A stretch of 64,000 nucleotides of DNA from Pontibacter sp. E15-1 (GCF_022601975.1 NZ_JAKVIR010000016.1:89928-153927); one strand, 5' to 3'; numbered from the stretch's first letter, positions 45,969-55,485 are shown. The notes: a model not told the origin generated them from the sequence alone. Translations and numbers: made by a program.

Positions 45969-47513
45969 ATGCGGAAATCAGGACTTAAGTCAGTGCTTTT
46001 GGCACTTGCAGCAGGTAGTTTTCATGTTGTATTTGCTGCTGGTGGAGAACGGCAAATGCACAAGGATTCCACTAAAACCAAGCAAGAGTGGGTCATCCAT
46101 ACCCAGCAGGATTGGGAGTCTAACGTTAGCACATCCTCCAACCTGGAGTTCAAAGATGGTACAGCCATCCCTACAGCAAGCACCGCGATTTACAAAAGTA
46201 AGCTCAAGCAATTCAAAACACCACAATCGGCGCAGTCAATTATCGTAGCGCAATCTCCGGTCTGGCAAAACTGGGAACCAGTTCAGAACGTTGGTCCATC
46301 CAATTTAGGAGATGCACCCATTGCGCTGCGTGTGGGCGACGATTACTGGATGTTTGGTCGGTATACGTATCCAAAGAACAAGAAGAAAGAGGATTTCAAA
46401 GGTAAGGATGTAACCTTGGAGGGATACGATATCCAGTTGAAGACTTCGCCATTCGAAGAGCAGTACGATGCAGCGGGAGGTCTAAACCCAATGCTGGGGG
46501 GCTACCATGCCTGGCAAAGTAAGGACATGAAAACATGGATTCACCATGGGCCTGTCTCCGAATACTTCTCCCGATGGATGACCACTGCAGAGTATGTAGA
46601 CGGTAAATTCTACCTGTACTACGATTTCCCCAACGATCAGGACCCGCATTTATACATAGATGACAACCTAATGGATGGAGTGCCGGGAAAGAACATGGGA
46701 ATGGTCTTCAAAGACCCAACACACGGTTCAGATTGTGCAATCATTCGTGATTTGGATGGCAATTTTCATGTTATTGCGGAGGATTGGAGCCCGATCGACG
46801 CTTCCAAGCGATCCTGGGATTCACCGCTAGCAGTTCATGCAGTAAGCAAAACCGGGAAAGAGAAGTTCAAAATATTAGCCCCGCCCGTTGATAACCGCAC
46901 CACCCCAACAGGCGAAATCGGTACTTACAAACATCCGCATTGGGCAATCGAAGATCCTAAGAATTACAAGACCAACATTGCTGAATACAACATTCACGAG
47001 CCAGAGCAGGAAGCCTATGGCGATTGGGCTGCCATTTCCATAGGCGGCCAGTACTATTTGTTCGGGGATTTTGATCGCTCGGAAGGGGAGCCCATGAGCG
47101 TTTGCTGGTTTACCTCATCTGATATCAATAAGCCGTTCACCTTTTGTGGTAATATTGGCGAAGGACACCCAGACCCGGATATCATGTTTGCAGAAGGGAA
47201 ATTTTACCTGGTTACCCAACAAGAGACGGACTTTGTAAGTCCGGGTCCATGGGTAGAAGATGTAGCGTTGCGCGTGGGTGTGGATACCAACAATGATGGG
47301 TTTGCCAATTACTGGACCAGCTGGCAGACTGTAAGCGAAGCCTACTCTACTGTAAAAGGGTTTTCGAAGCAAGTGGCAAAAACTCCTGCAATGGTTGACC
47401 TGGCCAGTTTGCCGCAAGGGTATGGCTTTCAGTTCGAAGTGAGAATCACCGATAGCACGGAGAATAGCTCGAAACCGATTCTAGACAGGTTAACGCTCAC
47501 GTTTGATAACTGA
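45969..47513 (+). CDS. Secreted five-bladed beta-propeller protein, GH43/GH117-like
   Basis: Protein of 514 residues, signal peptide MRKSGLKSVLLALAAGSFHVVFA. The body carries propeller blades typical of clan-F/J-like hydrolases: APIALRVGDDYWMFGRY, GGYHAWQSKDMKTWIHHG, AEYVDGKFYLYYDFP, SDCAIIRDLDGNFHVIAEDW, ISIGGQYYLFGDFDR and HPDPDIMFAEGKFYLVTQ. Repeated acidic residues at blade starts would make an active centre, but I cannot assign a numbered GH family. Probably a glycosidase on a pentose, fucose or anhydro sugar. The last two codons and stop lie in the left arm of a 183-bp inverted-repeat element. Confidence 0.7.
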   Translation: MRKSGLKSVLLALAAGSFHVVFAAGGERQMHKDSTKTKQEWVIHTQQDWESNVSTSSNLEFKDGTAIPTASTAIYKSKLKQFKTPQSAQSIIVAQSPVWQNWEPVQNVGPSNLGDAPIALRVGDDYWMFGRYTYPKNKKKEDFKGKDVTLEGYDIQLKTSPFEEQYDAAGGLNPMLGGYHAWQSKDMKTWIHHGPVSEYFSRWMTTAEYVDGKFYLYYDFPNDQDPHLYIDDNLMDGVPGKNMGMVFKDPTHGSDCAIIRDLDGNFHVIAEDWSPIDASKRSWDSPLAVHAVSKTGKEKFKILAPPVDNRTTPTGEIGTYKHPHWAIEDPKNYKTNIAEYNIHEPEQEAYGDWAAISIGGQYYLFGDFDRSEGEPMSVCWFTSSDINKPFTFCGNIGEGHPDPDIMFAEGKFYLVTQQETDFVSPGPWVEDVALRVGVDTNNDGFANYWTSWQTVSEAYSTVKGFSKQVAKTPAMVDLASLPQGYGFQFEVRITDSTENSSKPILDRLTLTFDN

Positions 47514-47689
47514 TGTAACGCAAGGTGATTTCTTGCCCCTCTGCGAAGGGGCTGAGGGTATGATTTATACCTGCGAACAAGTTACTGATGTACTGGCTGT
47601 AGGACTTTAATTTTTTTACAACGCGCATCCTCCTCACCCTTTTTGAGGGAGACTATTTTTGCAAAAATCACCTTGCTTAACATCAGTTA
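47507..47689. mobile_element. MITE-like element with 25-bp inverted ends (third family)
   Basis: Left arm 47507-47531 and right arm 47665-47689 match as inverted repeats at 23 of 25 positions (core GCAAGGTGATTT). The 133-base interior has no gene but includes a GCCCCT/AGGGGC hairpin near 47534-47551. Arms this far apart do not suit a terminator, so a small non-autonomous element is the best reading; no target duplication was found. The stop codon of the upstream propeller gene (47511-47513) lies in the left arm. Confidence 0.6.
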
Positions 47690-47748
47690 ATTATTCATCA
47701 GAAATAATAGTAAGCGAAGGTATGATATCAACCAAAAGAGGAATCAGG

Positions 47749-48489
47749 ATGAAATATGCAATCATGCTATTGGCAATCTGTGGCATGACCATTTTCGGGT
47801 GTAAGCCCGACGCGGATAGGGTTGTAAAATTGACTGATGACTTAACAGTAAAAGCAGAACTGATTCATAGTGAAGATTTCACCGAAGGGATAGGTAACTG
47901 GAAGGTAGAGCAGATGCCAGACGGAAGCGTTTACCACAAGGATGGGAAACTGGAGGTAAATGATGCTGGTGGATGCACGGTGTGGTTTGCAGAAAAATTA
48001 CAGGGTCCCCTGATGATTGAGTACGATGCCTATGTGATCAAAGAGGACGGTGAGTTTGACCGGGCATCAGATCTGAATTGCTTTTGGATGGCTACAGATA
48101 GCAATAACCCGGATAACCTGTTTGCCAAGTCAGACTTCAGATCCGGCAGTTTCCCGAATTACGACTCCCTGAGCTTATACTATGTAGGTATGGGTGGCCA
48201 CGACAATACCAAAACACGATTCAGAAGGTATACCGGAAACGGCGAAAAACCACTTTTGCCTGAGCATGACCTATCGGATTCGGTATACTTGATCAAGCCC
48301 AACACCGTGAAGCACATACGCCTCATTGCCTTCGATGATGTGATCCAGTATTACCGAAACGATACCTTGATTTACGACTATCGAGACCCCAACCCATATA
48401 CCGAAGGGCATTTTGGTTTGCGAACAGTCCATAACCACATGACGCTGGACAACTTCAAAGTATATAAACTGGCAGCGGTAGCGGACTAA
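47749..48489 (+). CDS. Lipoprotein with concanavalin-like jelly-roll domain (DUF6250/YesU-like)
   Basis: Lipoprotein of about 246 residues: MKYAIMLLAICGMTIFGC has a clear lipobox, and AGAGGA lies just before the ATG at 47749; in-frame ATGs at 47722 and 47659 would lengthen it. The mature part resembles small jelly-roll proteins annotated DUF6250/DUF1961 near carbohydrate loci: EDFTEGIGNWKVEQMPDGS, YHKDGKLEVND, LMIEYDAYV, DLNCFWMATDSNNPDNLF and HIRLIAFDDVIQYYRND. I do not know its reaction; carbohydrate binding or lyase activity is plausible. Promoter may lie within the upstream element. Confidence 0.72.
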   Translation: MKYAIMLLAICGMTIFGCKPDADRVVKLTDDLTVKAELIHSEDFTEGIGNWKVEQMPDGSVYHKDGKLEVNDAGGCTVWFAEKLQGPLMIEYDAYVIKEDGEFDRASDLNCFWMATDSNNPDNLFAKSDFRSGSFPNYDSLSLYYVGMGGHDNTKTRFRRYTGNGEKPLLPEHDLSDSVYLIKPNTVKHIRLIAFDDVIQYYRNDTLIYDYRDPNPYTEGHFGLRTVHNHMTLDNFKVYKLAAVAD

Positions 48490-48583
48490 AAAGGAAATTG
48501 TAGTATGGAATTTTTATAAGCAAACCTGCTGCTGGCAGAAAAGCTAAAGTAGAGAGGTATGCTGGAATACAAATACAGAAACT

Positions 48584-50125
48584 ATGTCAAATGCATCATA
48601 CATTCTGAAAATCGTTATACTATTCTCTTTGCTATGCTTGGGAACGGCTTCCATAGCGCAGCAACTCAAACCAGCCAGGGTCTTCAATGACCATATGGTA
48701 TTACAAAGGGAAAAGACCGTGCCCGTCTGGGGTACAGGTACACCGGGTGAGCAAGTCACTGTCTCTTTTGCCGGACAGGTGAAGTCCTCCAAAATAAGTG
48801 AAGACGGGAAATGGATGATTCGTCTGGATCCGTTGGAAGCATCCGTTGTGGGAAGAGATTTGGTCATCTCTGGAGGTAGCGAGGTAGTCATCTCAGATGT
48901 CTTAGTAGGGGAAGTGTGGATATGTTCCGGACAATCCAATATGCAATTTGCCGTATCGAATGCTCCAGAAGTCCGGGGACTGATTCCATACGCTCAAAAT
49001 ATCCGCAGCTTTGAGGTAGAGAACACAGTGGCTTTGGAAGAGCAAGAGGAAGTGTCCGGACAGTGGCGGGCTACCCATCCTTCGAGTGCGGTGGCATTCT
49101 CGTTTGCTTATTTTCTCCATGACCTGGCTGACGTGCCCGTCGGGATCATCCAAACTTCCTGGGGCAGTTCCTCTATCGAAGCCTGGATGCCCAGAAGTAT
49201 GACTCAGGTGACCCCACATTTCCGAACAATCATGCAGGAGTTTGATTCCGATACCGCAACGACCAATCAGATTCAGGAAATTCTGAGAAAGCCTGATGGA
49301 TGGACTAAAAAGGAAGATGTTTTCCTAAGACGACAACCGAACATTCTGTACAATGCCATGATGCACCCGTTGATCCCATTTGCCTGCAGGGGACTGGTCT
49401 GGTATCAAGGGGAACGGCATACAAACTATTTATCCGGAATGCCTGAAGTAGATGAGTCCAACTGGTTTCATCGGGTGTGTGGTATGGCGGAGTATGGAGA
49501 TGTGCTCCAAAGTTGGGTGCAGACCTATCGCAAGCGGTGGAAGGATGATCAAATGCACTTCATGGTGGTGATGCTGCCGGGCTTTGGCAGAGGCGTGGAG
49601 GGGCATAAGAAAATTGATCCGGAAAGCCCAACGGAACCCTCATGGGCTTGGATGCGGGAGTCACAAAGCGCTGTTCTGCAACTTCCGCACACATCATTCA
49701 TCAACACCATTGATTTAGGGGACGTGGCCGACATTCACCCGGATGATAAGTTGCCGATAGGGCAAAGAGGCGCATTGCTGGCAGCTAAAAATTCGCTAGG
49801 CCTTGACCTTCCCACACAGGGCCCAGTGATGGAAAAGGTTGATACTGAAAGAGGAAGGCTAATTGTTCATTTTCGAAATACAGACGAGCTGAAAACTACG
49901 AATGGTGAGGCCCCAACAGGTTTCTGGATCACTGATGCTTCCAAAAATTGGGTGAAGGCACAGGCTAGTATAGAAGGGAATCGTGTGATCCTGACCTCTC
50001 CTGACATGAAACAACCCAAATATGTGCGCTATGCTTTTGCCGGAAAGCCATCTGTAAATTTAGTTAATGAAGCCAGCTTGCCAGCCTATCCTTTTCGCAC
50101 CGACAACTGGAGCCACGGAAGATAA
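48584..50125 (+). CDS. Sialate O-acetylesterase-like SGNH carbohydrate esterase
   Basis: Secreted esterase of 513 residues, signal peptide ending ASIAQQ. The N-terminal PARVFNDHMVLQREKTVPVWG segment and Ser-containing VWICSGQSNMQFAV block are hallmarks of the SASA (DUF303) family; GLVWYQGERHTNY carries a second family block, and the C-terminal TSFINTIDLGDVADIHPDDK holds the Asp-x-x-His pair. The expected job is removing acetyl esters from sugars, so the substrate chain is probably acetylated. This family is not limited to sialic acid, and no sialidase or sialic-acid catabolic gene is present here. Confidence 0.87.
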   Translation: MSNASYILKIVILFSLLCLGTASIAQQLKPARVFNDHMVLQREKTVPVWGTGTPGEQVTVSFAGQVKSSKISEDGKWMIRLDPLEASVVGRDLVISGGSEVVISDVLVGEVWICSGQSNMQFAVSNAPEVRGLIPYAQNIRSFEVENTVALEEQEEVSGQWRATHPSSAVAFSFAYFLHDLADVPVGIIQTSWGSSSIEAWMPRSMTQVTPHFRTIMQEFDSDTATTNQIQEILRKPDGWTKKEDVFLRRQPNILYNAMMHPLIPFACRGLVWYQGERHTNYLSGMPEVDESNWFHRVCGMAEYGDVLQSWVQTYRKRWKDDQMHFMVVMLPGFGRGVEGHKKIDPESPTEPSWAWMRESQSAVLQLPHTSFINTIDLGDVADIHPDDKLPIGQRGALLAAKNSLGLDLPTQGPVMEKVDTERGRLIVHFRNTDELKTTNGEAPTGFWITDASKNWVKAQASIEGNRVILTSPDMKQPKYVRYAFAGKPSVNLVNEASLPAYPFRTDNWSHGR

Positions 50126-50300
50126 TTTGGGAGTTAATGCTTACTGTTGTAGGCGCCGGTTGCTCTTCTAAAAACTCAAGCGCAGGGCTTTTAGGTCATA
50201 CACTTTTTAGATTATGCATTAAGTTCATGAGATGAAATTATATTCAAATTCACCATCTCTTACGCATCATACATGGTGTGCCACAGCAGATTAATTAAGT

Positions 50301-50334
50301 CAATTAACCCCAGGCACAAGCTTGGGGTTAATTG
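50301..50334. terminator. 12-bp hairpin ahead of GH95 gene
   Basis: CAATTAACCCCA (50301-50312) pairs perfectly with 50323-50334 across a 10-base loop, 22 bases before the GH95 start. No T-run follows on the + strand. It may terminate the esterase transcript, form an RNA structure in the GH95 leader, or bind a regulator. Confidence 0.4.
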
Positions 50335-50356
50335 AATATGACGATACAATGAACGT

Positions 50357-52864
50357 ATGAGACGCTTCGTGCTTTTTATTTTGGCTATATCGTGCTTCCT
50401 GGCGATCCCAGGTTTGGCACAGCAAGCAAGCAACAACTTAAAGCTGTGGTACGACCAACCAGCGCCCAACTGGAATGAGGCCTTGCCCATTGGCAATGGC
50501 CGGCTTGGAGCGATGGTGTTTGGTGTGCCTGAGAAAGAAAATATCCAACTAAACGAAGGAACCCTATGGTCTGGTGGTCCGCACCGAAACGACAACCCGG
50601 ATACCAAAGCCATTTTGCCGGAAATCAGGCAATTGCTATTTGATGGAAAGTACGAGGAGGCCCACAACTTGGCCAATGCCAAGATCATTTCTAACACTTC
50701 TCATGGGATGCCGTTCGAGACAGCCGGTAACCTGTATCTGACGTTTGACGGGCATGACAACTACAGCAACTACTACCGCGAACTGGATATCAGCAAGGCT
50801 ATCCAAAAGACTTCCTACACCGTCGATGGGGTGAATTATCAGAGAGAGGTGTTTACCTCCTTTCCTGATCAGGTACTGGTGATCCGGCTCACAGCCAGTA
50901 AGCCTGGACAGCTTTCATTTGCTGCCTCCATGGATCGCCCTAACCCGGAGTTAATCACCGTCTCGACAGAAGGCAACGGTTTGCTGAAAATGGTTGGGAG
51001 AAGCAATGACCGTAAGAGCAAGCGCCTGCCCAAAGATGCCGAGGGGACAAAAGGGCAGGTGAAGTTTGAAACACGGGTACAGGTGATCCCGGAAGGGGGT
51101 ATGGTCATAGCAAATGATACTTCACTGGCCGTGGAAAAAGCTAATAGTGTCACGATCTATGTGTCCATAGCCACCAATTTTGTCAATTATATGGATATCA
51201 GCGGTGACCAGCACGAACGCGCAGTAGATTACCTGGCGGCCGTAGAAGGTAAAAGCTATGATCAACTCAAACAAGCGCATACCCAGCACTATCAGCAGTT
51301 GTTTAACCGGGTAGCACTGGACTTAGGCCGAACGAAAGAAGCAGACAAACCCACTGATGCACGGATCAATAATTTTAGTTCTGTTACCGATCCAGCTTTG
51401 GCGGCCCTGTATTTTCAGTTCGGGCGCTACTTGCTGATTAGCTCCTCACAGCCTGGTGGCCAACCAGCCAACCTGCAAGGCATCTGGTGCAACCAGCTCG
51501 ATCCACCATGGAAGAGTGCCTATACCATCAACATCAACACCGAAATGAACTATTGGCCGGCAGAGGTGACCAACCTCCCGGAGATGCACGAACCGTTGAT
51601 CGAAATGGTCAAGGAGCTTTCAGTGGCAGGTCAGGAAACGGCAGAGGTTATGTATGGAGCTGATGGCTGGGTAGCGCATCACAACACAGACCTTTGGCGA
51701 ATTGCCGGGCCAGTGGATGGTGCCACCTGGGGCATGTGGCCATCCGGCGGAATCTGGTTGAGCCAGCACCTGTGGGACAAATACATGTTCTCCGGAGATA
51801 TAGGCTACTTAAGAGAAGTGTATCCTGCCATGAAAGGATCCACGGAGTTTTGCTTGAGTTTTTTAATCCCCGAACCTGAACACGGATGGCTGATCATGTC
51901 ACCATCTACTTCTCCGGAAAACCGCCCGGCCCATTTCCCGAACATGATCAACATTCAATACGGTACCACCATGGACAACCAACTGGTTTTTGATATGCTC
52001 ACGAAGACAGCAGCAGCTGCCCGGCTGTTGGGTGAAGATGATGACCTGGTTAAGAAAATAGAGGAGACCATACCCAAGTTAGCCCCAATGCAAATTGGCC
52101 AACACGGCCAGATTCAGGAGTGGATAAAGGATTGGGATGATCCGGAAGACAAGCACCGCCATGTGTCGCACCTTTATGGGTTGCAGCCATCCAATCAAAT
52201 TTCGCCTTACAGGAATCCGGAGTTGTTTGAGGCAGCCATGAATGTGCTAACCTACCGCGGCGACCCCTCTACCGGCTGGTCCATGAATTGGAAAATCAAC
52301 CTTTGGGCGCGCCTGCTGGATGGGAACCACGCCTACAAGCTCATGGGCGACCAGATCAGGCTGGTAGGCCGGCCTGATTCGCCGAACGGTGGCGGCACTT
52401 ATCCGAATATGTTGGATGCCCACCCGCCGTTCCAGATCGATGGCAACTTTGGCTTCACCTCAGGGCTGGCCGAGATGCTTGTTCAGAGCCACGACGGAGC
52501 GATTCATTTAGTGCCTGCTGTGCCCGATGTATGGAAGGACGGAAAAGTAACTGGCCTAAGAGCTAGAGGTGGTTTTGTGATCGAATCCATGGCGTGGAAA
52601 GATGGGAAACTGGCAAAAGCAGTGATCAAATCCACTCTTGGCGGAAACTGCAGGATCAGGTCATACAATGCGCTGACGGTGGACGGGAAGAAGTCGCTGA
52701 AAAAAGCAAAAGGAGTGAATAAGAACAACTTCTATCAGACACCAGCCATCAAAGAACCTTTGATATCAGCGAAAGCAAACTTAAAGGGGTATGCGCCGCC
52801 CAAGAGCTTTTTGTATGATGTTCCCACCAAAAGCGGAGACGTGATTGTGTTGGTAGGAAAATAA
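50357..52864 (+). CDS. GH95 alpha-L-fucosidase/alpha-L-galactosidase
   Basis: Secreted inverting glycosidase of 835 residues, signal peptide ending PGLAQQ. Family landmarks: WNEALPIGNGRLGAMVFG, NIQLNEGTLWSGGP, GNLYLTF, then the (alpha/alpha)6 barrel with QPANLQGIWCNQ, YTININTEMNYWPAEVTNL, DGWVAHHNTDLWR, the SPSTSPEN block, HRHVSHLYGLQPSNQISP and GWSMNWKINLWARL. GH95 removes alpha-1,2 fucose or alpha-L-galactose. It supplies fucose for the operon at 21-29 kb and complements the GH29 enzyme of the left block. Separate from the esterase by 231 bases containing a hairpin. Confidence 0.95.
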   Translation: MRRFVLFILAISCFLAIPGLAQQASNNLKLWYDQPAPNWNEALPIGNGRLGAMVFGVPEKENIQLNEGTLWSGGPHRNDNPDTKAILPEIRQLLFDGKYEEAHNLANAKIISNTSHGMPFETAGNLYLTFDGHDNYSNYYRELDISKAIQKTSYTVDGVNYQREVFTSFPDQVLVIRLTASKPGQLSFAASMDRPNPELITVSTEGNGLLKMVGRSNDRKSKRLPKDAEGTKGQVKFETRVQVIPEGGMVIANDTSLAVEKANSVTIYVSIATNFVNYMDISGDQHERAVDYLAAVEGKSYDQLKQAHTQHYQQLFNRVALDLGRTKEADKPTDARINNFSSVTDPALAALYFQFGRYLLISSSQPGGQPANLQGIWCNQLDPPWKSAYTININTEMNYWPAEVTNLPEMHEPLIEMVKELSVAGQETAEVMYGADGWVAHHNTDLWRIAGPVDGATWGMWPSGGIWLSQHLWDKYMFSGDIGYLREVYPAMKGSTEFCLSFLIPEPEHGWLIMSPSTSPENRPAHFPNMINIQYGTTMDNQLVFDMLTKTAAAARLLGEDDDLVKKIEETIPKLAPMQIGQHGQIQEWIKDWDDPEDKHRHVSHLYGLQPSNQISPYRNPELFEAAMNVLTYRGDPSTGWSMNWKINLWARLLDGNHAYKLMGDQIRLVGRPDSPNGGGTYPNMLDAHPPFQIDGNFGFTSGLAEMLVQSHDGAIHLVPAVPDVWKDGKVTGLRARGGFVIESMAWKDGKLAKAVIKSTLGGNCRIRSYNALTVDGKKSLKKAKGVNKNNFYQTPAIKEPLISAKANLKGYAPPKSFLYDVPTKSGDVIVLVGK

Positions 52865-52933
52865 ACACCAAGTATAGCTTTTACACTGCAGCAGGAGGTA
52901 TGGAGGAAGCGGTGTATTACAATTAGGCACAAC

Positions 52934-54028
52934 ATGATGAAGATGAGCAGACTTATTTTTCTAACGCTGATTATATGTTCCATGTCAGCATTTGGGCAAG
53001 AGAACAGTGGACTTAGGCTGGGTGTTGCTCCTGTGGGTGGTGGACTGGAAATGGAAGAATATTGGGTATGGGGTAGCTCCGTGATCAAAGGGGAGGACGG
53101 CAAATATCATATGTATGCTTCCAGATGGCCGAAGTACCTGAAGTTTCACCCCGGCTGGATGGTTGCTTCTGAAATTGTACACGCGATTTCGGACACTCCG
53201 GAAGGGCCCTACGAATTCAGCGATGTGGCACTTGGAGCCAGAGGTGCGCAATATTGGGATGGGAGGTCTTGCCATAACCCTAAAATTGTCAAACACAAAG
53301 ACACCTATATTTTATACTACATGGGGTCAACGCATCCATTTGAGGAGTTGACGGAAAAGACGGCTGATCAGCTCACCTTGTCCAGCAAGTGGTGTATTGC
53401 CGGGAGGTGGGGCAAACGGGTGGGTATAGCTACCTCCAAAAGTCCAAACGGACCTTGGAAGCGGCTCGATGCCCCGATTCTGGACGTGAAACCCAATTCA
53501 TTTTACAGCTTCCTCACCTCTAACCCTTCGCCATTGATGAAAGAGGATGGATCTGTAGTACTGTTGTTCAAAGGGAGGAGCTACAGAGAAGACGGGCTAA
53601 CCCACACAGATCAGTTTATAGGCGTGGCAACTGCTCCGTCTTATGACGGCAAGTATACGGTTGTGGAGGATGAACCTCTTTTTTCGTCTGAGAAATTCGG
53701 AGAGGTAGAGGATCCGCATTTGTGGAGTGATGATAAGGGTTTTCATATGGTCGCGAAGGATATGACGGGTGCTATCGGGAATTTCCATGGAGGCATCCTG
53801 GCGCATTCTACAGACGGAATTGAGTGGGTGCTTGATAAAAATCCCATCGCTTATACCCGGACGGTGACATGGGACGATGGAAAAACAATCCAGCAAGGCC
53901 AGTTGGAAAGGCCTTTTGTTTTAGTAGAAAATGGCAAGCCAACGCACATGTTCTTTGCTACCATGGATGGCCCTGGTGGATTTGGTAATGGTACAAAAAC
54001 CTGGAATATGGTGATTCCTTTGAAGTAA
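52934..54028 (+). CDS. Secreted beta-propeller glycosidase-like protein (GH43-like)
   Basis: Protein of 364 residues, signal peptide ending MSAFGQ. The body has five-bladed propeller features: YWVWGSSVIKGEDGKYHMYAS, SCHNPKIVKHKDTYILYYMG, RVGIATSKSPNGPWKR, NPSPLMKEDGSVVLLFKGRS and GEVEDPHLWSDDKGFHMVAKD. This resembles GH43-, GH117- or GH130-like proteins of marine-type PULs, but I cannot assign the number. It differs in length and sequence from the other propeller protein at 45969, so the PUL has two independent propeller enzymes. 69 bases after GH95 and 44 before the beta-helix gene, probably one transcript. Confidence 0.75.
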   Translation: MMKMSRLIFLTLIICSMSAFGQENSGLRLGVAPVGGGLEMEEYWVWGSSVIKGEDGKYHMYASRWPKYLKFHPGWMVASEIVHAISDTPEGPYEFSDVALGARGAQYWDGRSCHNPKIVKHKDTYILYYMGSTHPFEELTEKTADQLTLSSKWCIAGRWGKRVGIATSKSPNGPWKRLDAPILDVKPNSFYSFLTSNPSPLMKEDGSVVLLFKGRSYREDGLTHTDQFIGVATAPSYDGKYTVVEDEPLFSSEKFGEVEDPHLWSDDKGFHMVAKDMTGAIGNFHGGILAHSTDGIEWVLDKNPIAYTRTVTWDDGKTIQQGQLERPFVLVENGKPTHMFFATMDGPGGFGNGTKTWNMVIPLK

Positions 54029-54072
54029 AGGGGGAATCATGCTCGACTACCTGAGATGAATTTAAGCACAGT

Positions 54073-55485
54073 ATGAAAAAACATTTGAAACTGACTTTTC
54101 TGCTTACGATCCTTTTGACGAGCAGTAAGTTATACGCACAGACCGCTGTCCGTTCACTGCAGGAACTTTTGCCCTACCTAAAGCAGGATAGTATAGCCGT
54201 GGCCTTAGCGCCAGGAACCTACACCATCACTGCTGAAGACATTAAATGCGGGAATTTTCCGGATCAGACGCATATCAAGAATTCCGCTAATGTGCTATTG
54301 CTTTTTTCAGGAAACAACAGCACCTATGATTTTACCGGTGCGACCATCCGGGTGAAGACAGAAGTTTTCACCGCTTTTCCGAATGGAGATGAATTTTATG
54401 AAGTCCAGGTCATTGGGAATAATAATGTCCTGAAAAACCTGACGCTTGTAGACGAAGGCTCTGTGCACGATGCGCCGAAAAGGCGCGGTACAAACGTGGT
54501 GATGGATGGAGCCAGCAACCGGATCGAGGGCTTCCATATTACTACCAGAGGCGCATTTCCATATGGGTATGGGGAGGCATTCGGGAAGGGTGGAAAAAGT
54601 GTGATTGAGCACAGGAAGCATTCCTCCTTCCTGGTGCGAGGGTATAAAAACCATGCGAAAAACTGCACGATCATCCATCGGTCTTACGGCCATGCCATCT
54701 TCATGCAGGCAGCCGACTGGCCGATCATCGAAGGCTGCTACGTGGAAGGAGCCATGCGCACGACCGATGATATGTGGACTGAGAAAGGAACAAAGTCTGA
54801 GGCTGACAAAGTAAATTTCAAAACGGTGTGGGGGTATGAGCTTCCGAAGGGTTACATGATGTGCCTTGGAGAGGAAGGGATCCGTGCCTATAATGGTGGC
54901 GAAACACTTATTGATGGAAAAGAATACCGACGTGGCACTTCTAACCCAACAATCATCATCTGTACCGTGAAGAACATGAGAGCAGGCGTAACGCTTACCC
55001 ACGCCACCGGAAAAAAGTATGTTTCAGGTACTACAGTTATTGGTTGCGAACGAGGGTTTTGCATCGGATCCGGCGACATAGTGGACTGCTATGCAGACAC
55101 CCAGCATGGTCCGGCTCTTGGCGTGGACTACACGAGCGATCAAGGTATGGATGCCGATATCACGTTACTTCCCTACAAAGGCAAGTCCTACAACGGCAGT
55201 GGGCATGCGGCAATTATTATTGGGAGCAATCATAAGGTGACGCTCCGAAATGCGGTGCCAAATCCTGATCAAAGTCTGAAGATCAATATCGGGGGCGACA
55301 ACCGCACGATCGGAATGTTGAATGAGGATGAAAACTACGCAGCGTCGAATATTGTGCTTCAAAATCTCACCGAATACCCGGTAGTGCTGGATGATAACAG
55401 CCACGATTGCACAGGTATTTCCGCTGGCAAAGTAACTGATGCAGGATCGAATAATCACATTTTTTACAAGAAGCTAATCAAGTAG
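54073..55485 (+). CDS. Secreted right-handed beta-helix protein, unplaced lyase/hydrolase-like family
   Basis: Protein of 470 residues, signal peptide MKKHLKLTFLLTILLTSSKLYAQ. It begins with the VRSLQELLPYL and LAPGTYTITAEDI pattern of beta-helix enzymes and repeats NNVLKNLTL, NRIEGFHIT, NHAKNCTIIHRSYGHAIFMQA. Block CYVEGAMRTTDDM, WGYELPKGYMMCLGEEGIRAYNGGET and RGTSNPT are shared with the protein at 61255 and are likely active-site loops (conserved Arg, His, Tyr, Asp). It only loosely resembles PL6/chondroitinase-B proteins, so I do not call it PL6. A lyase or glycosidase on the PUL substrate is inferred from context. Confidence 0.65.
   Translation: MKKHLKLTFLLTILLTSSKLYAQTAVRSLQELLPYLKQDSIAVALAPGTYTITAEDIKCGNFPDQTHIKNSANVLLLFSGNNSTYDFTGATIRVKTEVFTAFPNGDEFYEVQVIGNNNVLKNLTLVDEGSVHDAPKRRGTNVVMDGASNRIEGFHITTRGAFPYGYGEAFGKGGKSVIEHRKHSSFLVRGYKNHAKNCTIIHRSYGHAIFMQAADWPIIEGCYVEGAMRTTDDMWTEKGTKSEADKVNFKTVWGYELPKGYMMCLGEEGIRAYNGGETLIDGKEYRRGTSNPTIIICTVKNMRAGVTLTHATGKKYVSGTTVIGCERGFCIGSGDIVDCYADTQHGPALGVDYTSDQGMDADITLLPYKGKSYNGSGHAAIIIGSNHKVTLRNAVPNPDQSLKINIGGDNRTIGMLNEDENYAASNIVLQNLTEYPVVLDDNSHDCTGISAGKVTDAGSNNHIFYKKLIK

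Noticed and set aside
47507..47689. Interpretation of the 25-bp inverted arms as a transcription terminator
   Set aside because: Arms are 133 bases apart, too far for intrinsic termination; the small inner hairpin could still terminate.
48584..50125. Sialic acid utilisation as the role of the SASA esterase
   Set aside because: No sialidase, NanA/NanE or sialic acid transporter in the window; the esterase family acts on many acetylated sugars.
54073..55485. Assignment of the beta-helix protein to PL6 (alginate or chondroitin B lyase)
   Set aside because: General beta-helix pattern only; I could not locate the PL6 Lys/Arg catalytic motif with confidence, so family left open.
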